DNA of 64,000 nucleotides from ZC4RG30 sp964417875. GTDB taxonomy: Bacteria; Pseudomonadota; Gammaproteobacteria; Steroidobacterales; Steroidobacteraceae. The notes beneath the pieces are model-generated. The model saw only the letters and a program-made list of their open reading frames with translations. It was not told the DNA's origin and searched no databases. The DNA lies in the NCBI GenBank assembly GCA_964417875.1, contig CAYQJU010000005.1:15294-79293 (forward strand), in the 5' to 3' direction. Within the stretch, counting starts at the first letter, position 1, and each line of letters begins with the position of its first letter. Of the stretch, positions 55,255 through 63,949 are shown piece by piece. A program made the position numbers and the translations under genes.

Positions 55255-56103
55255 ATGCGCCATCGACACCTGACACTCGTTGCACTGGGGACGCTCGCAC
55301 TTGCGGCCTGCGGCAACCAGACACCCGATGCGGCAGGCACGGGCCAGGCGGTGACCGCCGAAGACGTGGACGCCAAGCGTGCCGAGCTTGAAAGACTCGA
55401 GGCCGAACTGGCCCAGCAGCAGCCACCAGCTGCCGCACCTGCGTCACCGCCGCCTGCTGCCGCGGCTCCTGCCCAGCGCCAACCTGCAGCGAACAACGCT
55501 TCGCGATCCGCCAGCAGCAGCACCGCCTCGAACCGCCCTGCCAGCACTCGGCCTTCCTCTGCGACTTCGCAGCCGGCAGCCACGCAGAGCATCACGGTGC
55601 CTGCCGGCACCGAGATCCCGGTGGAGCTGGTGACCGCACTGTCGACGAAGAGCGCCAAGGTCGGCCAGGCCGTGCACGCACGAGTGACCACCAATGTCAT
55701 GGTGGATGGCCGCACCGCCATTCCGCAGGGACTGAACGTGGCCGGCACGGTGGTCCAGGTGGTTTCCGGCAGTGACCGCATCGGCGGCACGCCCGGCCTG
55801 CTGCTGGCCTTCGAACGCATCGAGCTGCCCAACGGCGACGATGTGCCCATCAGCGGCGAGTTCGAGGAAAAGGGCAAGAGCGACAACACGCGCGATGCCG
55901 TGAAGATCGTGGGTGGCGCCGCCGCCGGCACACTGCTGGCAGATCAGGTCAGCAAGCGCGATCGCAACCGCGTCATCGGCGGCATCATCGGCGCGGCTGC
56001 GGGTGCCGTCGCCGCGAAGGAAACCGGTACCGAGGTCAAGCTCGACGCCGGCACGACACTGACGCTGATCCTGTCAGCGCCGGTGGAAATGCCGCGCACC
56101 TGA
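55255..56103 (+). CDS. Lipoprotein with glycine-zipper C-terminus
   Basis: A 282-residue envelope protein. The signal peptide ends in the lipobox LAAC with Cys19 as lipidation site. A short coiled coil (DAKRAELERLEAELAQQ) and a 75-residue Pro/Ala/Ser linker reach across the periplasm or wall. Residues 115-215 form a beta domain (ITVPAGTEIPVELVTALSTKSAKVGQ), and the end has a glycine-zipper-like hydrophobic pair (IVGGAAAGTLLA, VIGGIIGAAAGAVAA). AAGGAG precedes ATG 55255. It is tail to tail with fabH, sharing a hairpin. Function unknown. Confidence 0.85.
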   Translation: MRHRHLTLVALGTLALAACGNQTPDAAGTGQAVTAEDVDAKRAELERLEAELAQQQPPAAAPASPPPAAAAPAQRQPAANNASRSASSSTASNRPASTRPSSATSQPAATQSITVPAGTEIPVELVTALSTKSAKVGQAVHARVTTNVMVDGRTAIPQGLNVAGTVVQVVSGSDRIGGTPGLLLAFERIELPNGDDVPISGEFEEKGKSDNTRDAVKIVGGAAAGTLLADQVSKRDRNRVIGGIIGAAAGAVAAKETGTEVKLDAGTTLTLILSAPVEMPRT

Positions 56104-56110
56104 TCGCCGG

Positions 56111-57190
56111 TCATCCGCCAGCGCGTTTGCGCTGGCGGATCAGCTGCTGCACCAGTTCCAGTCCGCTCGCCTCGCAGGGCGGCAGCTGCGCGGTGGACGA
56201 AGCGAGCGGCGCAGTCCTGCCGCCCCATCGCGCCAGATGCGAACACCAGGTCAGCCCCGCACCGAATGCCGGCAGCAGCAGCCGCATGCCAGGCGCAATG
56301 CGCCCTTCTTCCAGCGCCTCGACCAGCGCCACCGGCACGGTGGCCGCCGACATGTTGCCGTAGCGCTGCACATTCACGAACGCGCGATCGGCCGGGATGC
56401 CCAGCTTCTGTGCCACGGCCTCGATGATGCGCAGGTTGGCCTGGTGCGGCACCAGCAGACCCACATCGGTGGCCGTGAGGCGCTGCGCCTCGAGCACCGC
56501 GGCGGATGCACGCACCATGCCCGATACCGCGCGGCGGAAGATGTCCGGTCCCTCGAAGATCCATTCGGTCACGCCCATGCGGCGCTCGAAATCCGCGTAG
56601 CGGCTGCCCATGCCGCGGATCACCAGCGAATCGCGGCCTTCCACATCGCAACCCAGTTGCTCGCCGAGCAGGCCGGTCTCTTCCTGCGTTGCCTCGAGCA
56701 CCACTGCGGCACAGCCGTCGCCGAACAGCACCGCGACATTGCGGTTGTTCCAGTCCAGGAAGCGGCTGATGACCTCCCCGCCCAGCACCAGCGCATTCTT
56801 CACCACGCCGGTGCGGATCAGCGCATTGGCGGTGCTCCAGGCATACAGGAAGCTGGTGCAGGCCGTGTTGATGTCCATGGCAGCCGCATTGCGCGCGCCC
56901 AGCCGCTGCTGCAGCCCGGATGCCTGGTTGGGCGCCTGGTCGTCGAAGCTGGTGGTGCCGAAGACGACCAGTTCCAGCGCATCCGGTTCAAGGCCAGCCG
57001 CCGCCAGCGCGTGGCGCGCCGCCACCTCGCCCAGTTCGGTCAGGCCGACATGCGAGATGCGTCGTTCGCGGATGCCGGTGCGCGTGAGGATCCACTCGTC
57101 ACTGGTATCGAGGAAGGTGGCCAGATCCGCATTCGTGAGGATGGCCGGTGGAAGGCATTTGCCCCACCCTGTCACGGCCGCATGCGTCAT
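56111..57190 (-). CDS. fabH: 3-oxoacyl-ACP synthase III-type enzyme
   Basis: A 359-residue thiolase-fold enzyme that would condense acyl-CoA with malonyl-ACP. The triad is complete: Cys111 in NTACTSFLY, His249 in VPHQANLRII and Asn279 in RYGNMSAAT. E. coli FabH has 317 residues; here about 35 extra residues follow the last strand (GGRTAPLASST to QRKRAGG). With no fab cluster around, it may be a secondary FabH for special acyl primers. ATG 57190 follows TACAGT by 6 nt, implying a leaderless mRNA. Confidence 0.9.
   Translation of the reverse strand: MTHAAVTGWGKCLPPAILTNADLATFLDTSDEWILTRTGIRERRISHVGLTELGEVAARHALAAAGLEPDALELVVFGTTSFDDQAPNQASGLQQRLGARNAAAMDINTACTSFLYAWSTANALIRTGVVKNALVLGGEVISRFLDWNNRNVAVLFGDGCAAVVLEATQEETGLLGEQLGCDVEGRDSLVIRGMGSRYADFERRMGVTEWIFEGPDIFRRAVSGMVRASAAVLEAQRLTATDVGLLVPHQANLRIIEAVAQKLGIPADRAFVNVQRYGNMSAATVPVALVEALEEGRIAPGMRLLLPAFGAGLTWCSHLARWGGRTAPLASSTAQLPPCEASGLELVQQLIRQRKRAGG
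56113..56140. terminator. Perfect 12-bp hairpin shared by convergent lipoprotein and fabH genes
   Basis: ATCCGCCAGCGC and GCGCTGGCGGAT around loop GTTT. It is 10 nt past the lipoprotein stop and inside the last codons of fabH. No T-run on either side; probably works in both directions. Confidence 0.6.
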
Positions 57191-57196
57191 GGCGCC

Positions 57197-57202
57197 ACTG
57201 TA
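57197..57202 (-). promoter_or_regulatory. -10 box giving a leaderless fabH mRNA
   Basis: TACAGT on the minus strand, 6 nt before the ATG at 57190; a TTGTGA stands upstream but at 20-bp spacing. Confidence 0.4.
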
Positions 57203-57338
57203 GCGCAGGGACGTGGCCGGAGTCACAATGTCCGCTGACGCTTCAGGTTCCCACGAAAGCAACGAAGGATCCCGCATGCGCGCCATCGTCTGCCACCAAC
57301 TCTTCCGCGCCGCGCACGCATCGGCAGGCAAGGCGACG

Positions 57339-57827
57339 ATGCAGACGACGAAGCGGATGCCATCGGCACTGCTGCTGGCCATGCTCGCCGCGCTGCTGCT
57401 CAGCGCCTGCGTCAGCGGTCCGCGGCAGATCCCCGGCCCGACGCAGGCAGACGCGCAGCTCGGTGAGCGCATTGCCGCCACGGCCCGGGCGCAGCTCGGG
57501 CGACCCTACCGTTACGGCGGCCAGGGGCCCGATGCGTTTGACTGCAGCGGGCTGGTGCTCTTCTCGCATTCGGCACACGGCATCGCCGTGCCGCGCACCA
57601 CCGCAGACCAGTACCGCGCGGCAGCGCCGGTTCCGGAACGGCGGCTGATCGCCGGCGACCTGCTGTTCTTCCGTTTCGAAGGCCAGCGCAAGGTCAATCA
57701 CGTCGCCATCTACCTGGGCGACGGCCGGTTCGTGCATGCACCACAGACCGGCCGGCCGGTGGAGCTGCGCCGGCTCGATGATCCCGGATACCGGCGAAGC
57801 CTGGTGGCTGCCGGCCGCCTGCATTGA
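57339..57827 (+). CDS. NlpC/P60-family lipoprotein peptidase
   Basis: A 162-residue predicted peptidoglycan endopeptidase anchored by a lipobox (LLSAC, Cys24). The NlpC/P60 triad is Cys69 (DAFDCSGLV), His121 (VNHVAIYLG) and His133 (FVHAPQTG), all present, so it should be active. GRPYRYGG and GDLLFFR are further family landmarks. The chosen ATG 57339 gives a standard lipoprotein signal; an ATG at 57276 with a good AAGGA upstream would add 21 residues and is a real alternative. The kinase gene starts 20 nt downstream. Confidence 0.9.
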   Translation: MQTTKRMPSALLLAMLAALLLSACVSGPRQIPGPTQADAQLGERIAATARAQLGRPYRYGGQGPDAFDCSGLVLFSHSAHGIAVPRTTADQYRAAAPVPERRLIAGDLLFFRFEGQRKVNHVAIYLGDGRFVHAPQTGRPVELRRLDDPGYRRSLVAAGRLH

Positions 57828-57847
57828 CATCACCGAAGGACCAGCGC

Positions 57848-59899
57848 GTGTACAGCGACGCCCGGCAGGACCTGCAGGACACCAGTGTCGCCTGGCCCGG
57901 ACTGATCCGCGTGTTCCGCGGCGAGGGCTGGCTGATCGCCAGCTTCGCGCTGGCCTCGCTGGCAATGGTATGGCTGGGCCACGTGTTCAAGGTGAACGCC
58001 GGCAACCTGACCGTGATGTGGCCGGCCACCGGCCTGCTGCTGGCGGTGCTGATCCTGGCACCGCGCGCGCGCTGGCCACTGCTGATCGGCATCCAGCTGG
58101 TCGCCGAATATGCGATGGCGCTGGTCGTGGACGAGCCGTCGCTGCCCACTGCCATCCTGTTCTTCATGCTGGCCAACACTGCCGATGCGGTGATCGCGGC
58201 GCTGATCACCCGCTCGCAGCTGTGGCGTTTCAATGTGGTGCGTGTATCGCTCGCGCTGCAGTTCCTGCTGGCCAGTGCCATTGGTGCGGCGGCGAGCGCC
58301 ACGCTGGGCGCCACCATTGCCGCCGTGACCTACGGCGCTGGCAGCTACTGGGAGCAATGGCAGCTCTGGTGGGCAGGCAACTGGCTCGGATCCCTGGTGA
58401 TCACGCCGCCCCTCCTGTTCTGGGCATTGCCGGTGCGGCGCATGTACGCCTCGCTGCGCGTTGACCGCCACTGGGAGATCATCGCGCTCGGCGTGGTGCT
58501 GGCGGTCACCACCTGGGTGCTGTTCCGCGCGCCGCTGGGACAGATTGACTCGCTGCTGCGCACTCCGGCGCTGCTGCTGGGCGTGCTGCTGGCGATCGCA
58601 TTCCGCCTGCCGCCTCGCTGGGCCAGCCTGCTGACGCTGGGTGCGGTGATGATCGCCGCCGCGCTGGCTGCGGCCCGTCCGGATAGCATCCTCGGCGAGT
58701 CGCCGATCGCGCGCATGCTGGTGCTGCAGACCTACCTGATCCTGATGGCGGCGCTGCCGCTGATCGTGGGCATGCTGGTGACCTCCATGCGCCTGGCACT
58801 CGACCAGGTGTCCGCCAGCGAGGCGCGTTACCGCACCTTCATCGAAATGAGTTCAGAGGCGGTGTGGCGCATCGAGATCGAACCGCCGATGCCAGACGGG
58901 ATCACGCTGGATGCACAGCGGCAATGGCTGCGCGAGCACGCCCGGGTCGCAGAGAGCAATGCCGCCTACCAGCACTTCGAGGCGGCCTGCACCGAACCTG
59001 CGCCCCATACGCCGCAGTGGACGCCGGCACGCTCGTGGTGCTCGCTGTATGAGAAGAACCTCGCCACCGCCGCCACCCAGGGCTATTCGCTGGACGGCCT
59101 GCGCATCGGCGTGGAGATCGAGGGCCGCCAGCGGACCTTCATCATTGCCTACAGCGGCGTGACCGGGGATGCCGGACTGCGCCGCATCTGGTGCGTGGCG
59201 CGCGATGTGTCCGAGATCGTGGACCTCAACACCCGCCTGCTGCGCGAACGCGAGCGGCTGAAGGCCTATGCCCACCAGCTGGTCAGTGCCGAGGAGCGCG
59301 CACGGCGCTCCACCGCCGTGGACCTGCACGATGGCATCGGCCAGTACCTGTCCGGCATGGCCATGTCGCTGGAGGTGGCGCGCATGCAGGCGCCGCAGGT
59401 GGCGCCGCTGCTGGATGACATCCGCGGCAACCTGCGGCGGGTGCAGGAGCACACCCGCAACATGATCGCGGACCTCAGCCCGCCGGGCCTGTACGAGCTG
59501 GGGCTGGGTCCGGCACTGCAGTGGCTGGTGGTGCACTTCCGCAGCCAGGACAAGCTGCGTGTGCAGCTGGAATGCGACGTGAAGGAAGACGCCATCGGCA
59601 TGGACCTGCGGGTGCTGATCTTCAAGCTGGTGCGCGAGCTGCTGCGCAATGTCGTGAAGCACTCCGGGGTCGATTCGGCGCGCGTGAAGGTGCGCGGCAG
59701 CCACCAGCGGGTCACCATCGAGGTGACCGACCTCGGCCGCGGCTTCGAATGGCAGATGGAGATGTTCGGTCCGCGCCCCGGCACCTTCGGGCTGTGGAGC
59801 ATCTCCGATCGCGTGGCGGACTTCGGCGGCGAGTTCAGCGTCGAGACTTCCCCGGGACACGGGGCGCGCTTCACGCTGCAGTTCCCGCTGGCTTCCTGA
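57848..59899 (+). CDS. MASE1-domain sensor histidine kinase (NarL-partner type)
   Basis: A 683-residue membrane kinase. Residues 20-315 contain eight or more helices of the MASE1 sensor (NAGNLTVMWPATGLLLAVLILAP near 55). Residues 325-460 are a divergent PAS-like region. The dimer/phosphoacceptor domain is HisKA_3 with AVDLHDGIGQYLSG, and the ATPase has VRELLRNVVKHS, DLGRGFE and GTFGLWSISDRV. Such kinases pair with LuxR/NarL-type regulators, but none is adjacent. GTG 57848 is used because GAAGGA lies 8 nt before it. The gene ends 2 bp from the convergent GGDEF-EAL gene. Confidence 0.92.
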   Translation: MYSDARQDLQDTSVAWPGLIRVFRGEGWLIASFALASLAMVWLGHVFKVNAGNLTVMWPATGLLLAVLILAPRARWPLLIGIQLVAEYAMALVVDEPSLPTAILFFMLANTADAVIAALITRSQLWRFNVVRVSLALQFLLASAIGAAASATLGATIAAVTYGAGSYWEQWQLWWAGNWLGSLVITPPLLFWALPVRRMYASLRVDRHWEIIALGVVLAVTTWVLFRAPLGQIDSLLRTPALLLGVLLAIAFRLPPRWASLLTLGAVMIAAALAAARPDSILGESPIARMLVLQTYLILMAALPLIVGMLVTSMRLALDQVSASEARYRTFIEMSSEAVWRIEIEPPMPDGITLDAQRQWLREHARVAESNAAYQHFEAACTEPAPHTPQWTPARSWCSLYEKNLATAATQGYSLDGLRIGVEIEGRQRTFIIAYSGVTGDAGLRRIWCVARDVSEIVDLNTRLLRERERLKAYAHQLVSAEERARRSTAVDLHDGIGQYLSGMAMSLEVARMQAPQVAPLLDDIRGNLRRVQEHTRNMIADLSPPGLYELGLGPALQWLVVHFRSQDKLRVQLECDVKEDAIGMDLRVLIFKLVRELLRNVVKHSGVDSARVKVRGSHQRVTIEVTDLGRGFEWQMEMFGPRPGTFGLWSISDRVADFGGEFSVETSPGHGARFTLQFPLAS

Positions 59900-59901
59900 G
59901 G

Positions 59902-61848
59902 CTACCCGCCCGGCAGCTGGCGCAACCGCGCCGGTTCGCAGCCGGCGCCGCGTTCGCGCAGCAGGCGCTCGAACTGCGCCGGCGGCAGCGCCGGACTGAA
60001 GTGGAAGCCCTGGTATTCGTCGCATCCCAGCGTGCGCAGCGCCTTCAGCTGCGAACTGGTTTCCACGCCCTCGGCCACCACCTTCAGGCGCAGGCCATGC
60101 GCCAGCGAGACGATGGCGCGCACGATCGAGGTGTCGTCCTCGCGCGTATCCATCTCGGCGACGAAGGTGCGATCGATCTTCAGCATGTCGATGGGGAATC
60201 GCCGCAGGTAGCTCATGCTCGAATAGCCGGTGCCGAAGTCATCCACCGACACCATGATGCCCATGCTGCTGAGTTCCTGCAGCAGGCGGATCGATTCCTC
60301 CGGATTGCTCATCACGCAGCTCTCGGTCAGCTCGATCTCGAGCCAGCAGGGATCCAGCCGCGCCTCCTCCAGCGCCATGCGCACGTTCTGCACCAGGCCT
60401 GCCTGGTGGAACTGCGCCGCGGAAATGTTCACGCCGATGCGCAGCGGTGCCAGCCCCATGTCGATCCAGCAGCGCACTTGGCGGCAGGCCTCCTGCAGCA
60501 CCCAGTTGCCGATCGCATCGATCTGGCCGGTCTCCTCGGCCACCGGGATGAACTCCTCCGGCGGAATGTAGCCCCGTTCCGGATGCTTCCAGCGCAGCAG
60601 CGCCTCGGCGCTGCCGATGACGCCGGATGCCGTGTCGACCTTGGGCTGGTAGTGCAACTCGAACTGGCCTTCGCGCAGGGCCGCATGCAGGTCGTTCTCC
60701 AGCTGCAGGCGCCGATGCGCGGTGCCGCCGAGCGCAGCGGAGAATCGCTGCAGGCAGTTGCCGCGCTGCTTGGCGCTGTACATGGCCGCGTCGGCATTGG
60801 CCATCAGCGCCTCGGCACGCGTGCCGTCGCGCGGATACACGGCGAGGCCGAAGCTCGCCGCGACATGGATGTCCATGCCGGCCACGTTCAGCGGCACGGC
60901 CAGCGCCGCCAGTGCGCGCCGCGTCAGCGCTTCGGCGTCGGCCTCGGCGGATGGCGGTGTCATCACGAACACGAACTCGTCACCACCCTGCCTTGCCAGC
61001 GTGTCGCCTTCGCGGCGTACGCCAGCCAGGCGGCGCGCCACTTCCTGCAGGAACTGGTCGCCGGCATGGTGACCCATCGAATCATTCACCAGCTTGAAGC
61101 GGTCCAGGTCGCAGACCAGCACCGCGAAGCTGGTGCCATTGCGCTGCGCCTGGGTCATGGCCTGCTGCAGGCGATCCTCGAGCAGCGTGCGGTTGGGCAG
61201 GCCGGTCAATGAGTCATGCGTGGCCAGATGGCGCAACTGCCGGTTCGCGGTCTCCAGTCCCTGCGTGCGGGCGGCGACGACGCGCTCGAGCTGGCTGATC
61301 TGGCTGCGGATCAGCCGCTCGTTGTGCCACTTCTGGCACAGCGCGCTGGCGCATTGCTGCACCTCGATGGTCTCGAAGGGCTTGCGCAGCACCAGCAGCT
61401 TGTCGGAGTGGTTCAGCCGCTGCATCACATCGCTCCACTCGTATTCGGAGTGGGCCGAGCAGATCACCACCTGGATGCCCGGATCAGCTTTCCAGAGGTG
61501 TTCGATGGTCTTCAGTCCATCCCAGCCGGGCGGCATGCGCATGTCGACGAAGGCCACCGCATACGGACAGCCCCCGGCCAGTGCCGCGGCGGCCCGCTGC
61601 ACACCTTCCTCGCCCTGCAGCGCCGTGTCGACTTCGAATACCGGCATGCGCGGCGATTCCGTCCCGCCAAGCAGCTCCGACTCGAGCAGGTCCAGCGCCT
61701 CCTGTCCTTCCACCGCATCGGCACCGCCCAGCACCTTGCGGAAGTCACGGTGGATGGACTCGTTGTCGTCAATGACGAGGATGCGCCGGTTGGCGATGCT
61801 CAGCGCCTCGCGGATGCCGGAGGCAAAGCGGCCGGTGGTGTCGGTCAT
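59902..61848 (-). CDS. Receiver-GGDEF-EAL response regulator
   Basis: A 648-residue cyclic-di-GMP regulator. Residues 20-170 are a receiver (RILVIDDNES, phosphoacceptor Asp in FVDMRMPPGWDG, conserved Lys in LRKPFE) with an insertion of about 25 residues before the second strand. The GGDEF domain has RQGGDEF, intact but without an RxxD I-site at the usual place. The EAL domain has AEALLRWKHP, ELTESCVM, DDFGTGYSS, KIDRTFV and AEGVET, all expected for an active phosphodiesterase. Its ATG overlaps the upstream kinase stop (ATGA), so the two are a likely two-component pair. Confidence 0.94.
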   Translation of the reverse strand: MTDTTGRFASGIREALSIANRRILVIDDNESIHRDFRKVLGGADAVEGQEALDLLESELLGGTESPRMPVFEVDTALQGEEGVQRAAAALAGGCPYAVAFVDMRMPPGWDGLKTIEHLWKADPGIQVVICSAHSEYEWSDVMQRLNHSDKLLVLRKPFETIEVQQCASALCQKWHNERLIRSQISQLERVVAARTQGLETANRQLRHLATHDSLTGLPNRTLLEDRLQQAMTQAQRNGTSFAVLVCDLDRFKLVNDSMGHHAGDQFLQEVARRLAGVRREGDTLARQGGDEFVFVMTPPSAEADAEALTRRALAALAVPLNVAGMDIHVAASFGLAVYPRDGTRAEALMANADAAMYSAKQRGNCLQRFSAALGGTAHRRLQLENDLHAALREGQFELHYQPKVDTASGVIGSAEALLRWKHPERGYIPPEEFIPVAEETGQIDAIGNWVLQEACRQVRCWIDMGLAPLRIGVNISAAQFHQAGLVQNVRMALEEARLDPCWLEIELTESCVMSNPEESIRLLQELSSMGIMVSVDDFGTGYSSMSYLRRFPIDMLKIDRTFVAEMDTREDDTSIVRAIVSLAHGLRLKVVAEGVETSSQLKALRTLGCDEYQGFHFSPALPPAQFERLLRERGAGCEPARLRQLPGG

Positions 61849-63215
61849 GACTGGCTGCCTGGCGACTGGAAAGGCAGGCAGAGGCGGAACGTGGCGCCGC
61901 GCCCCGCGCCCTCGCTGTGGGCAGTGAGTGAGCCACCCAGTTCCGAGGCGGCCAGCGCCGCGCCATGCAGCCCGAACCCGTGGCCGGACTGGCGTGTCGT
62001 GAACCCGTGGCTGAACAGGCGCGGCATCACCTCCGGTGCAATGCCGACGCCATTGTCGATCACCGAGATCCACACTTCGTCGAGCACCTGCTCGATGCGC
62101 ACGCGCACCAGCTTGTCGGCGATGCCGGACTCGTCGCAGGCGTACTTGGCATTGCGCAGCAGGTTCACCAGGATCTGCAGCACCTTGTGCTTGTCGGTGG
62201 CAATCCGCGGCCGGTCGCGGAACTCCCGGACCAGCTCGACCCTGTGGCGCGTCAGCGCGCCGGAGTTCATGCGCAACGCATCCTCGACCATATCGGTGAC
62301 CGCAACTTCCTCCACCACGCCGCAGCGACGCGCATAGGTCTGCTGCATCGTGACGGTTTCCTTGATGTGGTCGATGTTGCTGCGCAGGTCTTCCAGCTCC
62401 ATGAGCATGGCCTCGCGCTCACCGGCCAGCTGCGTGGCCAGCGCGGCCAGGTAATCGGGGATGCGCGTTGCGCGCGGGTCCTTCGCGACGAAGCCGGCGA
62501 GGTCGTCCTTGTGGCGCTTCAGCAGCGCGGCCACTTCGCCAAGGCGCGCTCCCTTGCTGCCCTTGATCTTCTCGCCCAGCACACTGGCCGACACATTGAC
62601 GCTGTTGAGCACATTGCCCACGTTGTGCAGCACATTGGTGGCCACCTCGGCCATGCCGGCATGGCGCGAGGCGAGCACCAGCTCCTTCTGCACGCGCTCG
62701 ATCTCCGCCTCCATGTGCTTGCGGGAGGAAATGTCCTCGAGGAAGCCCACCGAACACACCGGGTTGCCCTCGGAGGTGCGCACCATCGCCGCGGAAACCC
62801 GGACCCAGAGGTCCGTGCCGTCGCGCTTCAGGTAGCGCTTCTCGACCGAGTAGGACTTGATCCTTCCGGCCCACAGGTCACGTTGCAGCTCATCATTGGC
62901 GCGCGCATCTTCCTTGTGCGTGATGTCCGCGATCTGCAGGTGCCGGTGCTCGCCAGGCGCAAGGCCGAGCATCATCTCGAAGGCCTCGTTGCACCAGATG
63001 AAATGGCCTTCGCGCGTGGCATAGCCGACGCCGAGCGGCAGCTGCACGAAGGTCGCGCGGTGCAGCGCCTCAAGCCCGAGGTCCTTCGGCGGCTGTGGCA
63101 GCTCGGTTTCCGGCAGCGCGAGCAGCTTCAGCGTATCGGAAGGATTCAGGGTGCCGGTGCTGACCGGGTCGAACGGTTGCGCCCTATCCCTGGAACTGGA
63201 CCTTCTGGCCGACAT
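61845..63215 (-). CDS. PAS-domain histidine kinase
   Basis: A 456-residue soluble kinase. Residues 45-170 form a PAS domain (GVGYATREGHFIWCNEAFEMMLG, ending in VGFLEDISSRK). The phosphoacceptor helix has the unusual AEVATNVLHNVGNVLNSVNV; the ATPase domain has LVNLLRNAKYACDE, VIDNGVGI and HGFTTRQSGHGFGLHGAALAA. No membrane segment, so the signal is cytoplasmic. ATG 63215 is preferred to GTG 63242 because AAGGG precedes it. It is 4-nt coupled to the receiver-GGDEF-EAL gene, its probable target. Confidence 0.92.
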   Translation of the reverse strand: MSARRSSSRDRAQPFDPVSTGTLNPSDTLKLLALPETELPQPPKDLGLEALHRATFVQLPLGVGYATREGHFIWCNEAFEMMLGLAPGEHRHLQIADITHKEDARANDELQRDLWAGRIKSYSVEKRYLKRDGTDLWVRVSAAMVRTSEGNPVCSVGFLEDISSRKHMEAEIERVQKELVLASRHAGMAEVATNVLHNVGNVLNSVNVSASVLGEKIKGSKGARLGEVAALLKRHKDDLAGFVAKDPRATRIPDYLAALATQLAGEREAMLMELEDLRSNIDHIKETVTMQQTYARRCGVVEEVAVTDMVEDALRMNSGALTRHRVELVREFRDRPRIATDKHKVLQILVNLLRNAKYACDESGIADKLVRVRIEQVLDEVWISVIDNGVGIAPEVMPRLFSHGFTTRQSGHGFGLHGAALAASELGGSLTAHSEGAGRGATFRLCLPFQSPGSQS

Positions 63216-63601
63216 GCACCCTTGATTCCCTGCTCGGCCCACGGGTGGGCGCGCGGTGGTTTACATCTTGTGCATGTGTATCGGGCGACACGCACCGTGT
63301 ATGTGATGCAGGTACGGTTGCGCCTTTCGAAACCACCTGCCACGCACCGGTTCGTGAACTGCGTCGCGTGCCCTGGGCCTGCCGGCTGCGCGCGCGAGCG
63401 ACGTAGGACGCAAGCCGGCACAATCCTACAGCTCAACCCGTGGGCCGGGGACACTGGGTGCAATGCGCACACAGCAGACTGCAATCCCACCCCCTCGAAT
63501 CGCAACGTCCGCTTCACGGTGCCAGGCCGACTCCCATCCCACGGTCATCCTGATGCGCGTTGCTCGAGGGGCGTGGACTGGATCATTCCGATGGAGTTTG
63601 C
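63216..63601. other. 386-bp intergenic region with an inverted repeat
   Basis: Lies between the divergent PAS kinase and the small disordered protein. It has no ORF with coding character. It holds an imperfect inverted repeat (63381-63390 with 63409-63419, arms GCCGGCT and AGCCGGC plus an inner GCG/CGC, one bulge) and a GCCCAC/GTGGGC dyad at 63237-63250 in the kinase leader. No confident promoter was found. Confidence 0.5.
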
Positions 63602-63949
63602 ATGCCGAAGACTTCTGCGCCAGGCAAGGATCCGCCCGTGGAGACGGACCGCAGCCGCGACGAATCCCTCGCCCACCGCTATGAAGGCGGGCATGGAGCC
63701 CCGTACAGCCCGGTCACACCGGAGACTGCGGCACCGGGCGCGCCGGCCATCGACGAGATGAAGAGCCGCGACCAGCAGGATGGCAAGACTGATGCGCGGC
63801 GCGCGCGGCGCGAAGGCGCGGAAGAGAATTCCGGTCCGCCCGAACCGGAGCAGTCGGCGGCCGGAGACTCAGAGCGCGCACCCGCACGCGACAACGCGTT
63901 GCCGCAGGGCAAGCAGCGGCAGCGCCGCTCGCACCGCACCGTGCACTAG
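63602..63949 (+). CDS. Small disordered, highly charged protein
   Basis: A 115-residue protein with no recognised family. It is rich in Pro, Gly, Glu, Arg and Gln, without cysteine or a hydrophobic core (RSRDESLAHRYEGGHGAPY, EMKSRDQQDGKTDARRARREG, PQGKQRQRRSHRTVH), so it should be intrinsically disordered; the C-terminus is strongly basic. GGAG lies 5 nt before ATG 63602. Composition recalls stress-related hydrophilic proteins, but this is only a resemblance. Fifty bases without features follow to the end of the window. Confidence 0.65.
   Translation: MPKTSAPGKDPPVETDRSRDESLAHRYEGGHGAPYSPVTPETAAPGAPAIDEMKSRDQQDGKTDARRARREGAEENSGPPEPEQSAAGDSERAPARDNALPQGKQRQRRSHRTVH

Noticed and set aside
63216..63601. 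tRNA gene or CRISPR array in the largest gap
   Set aside because: No cloverleaf with a GTTC-type T-arm could be drawn, and no spaced direct repeats are present.
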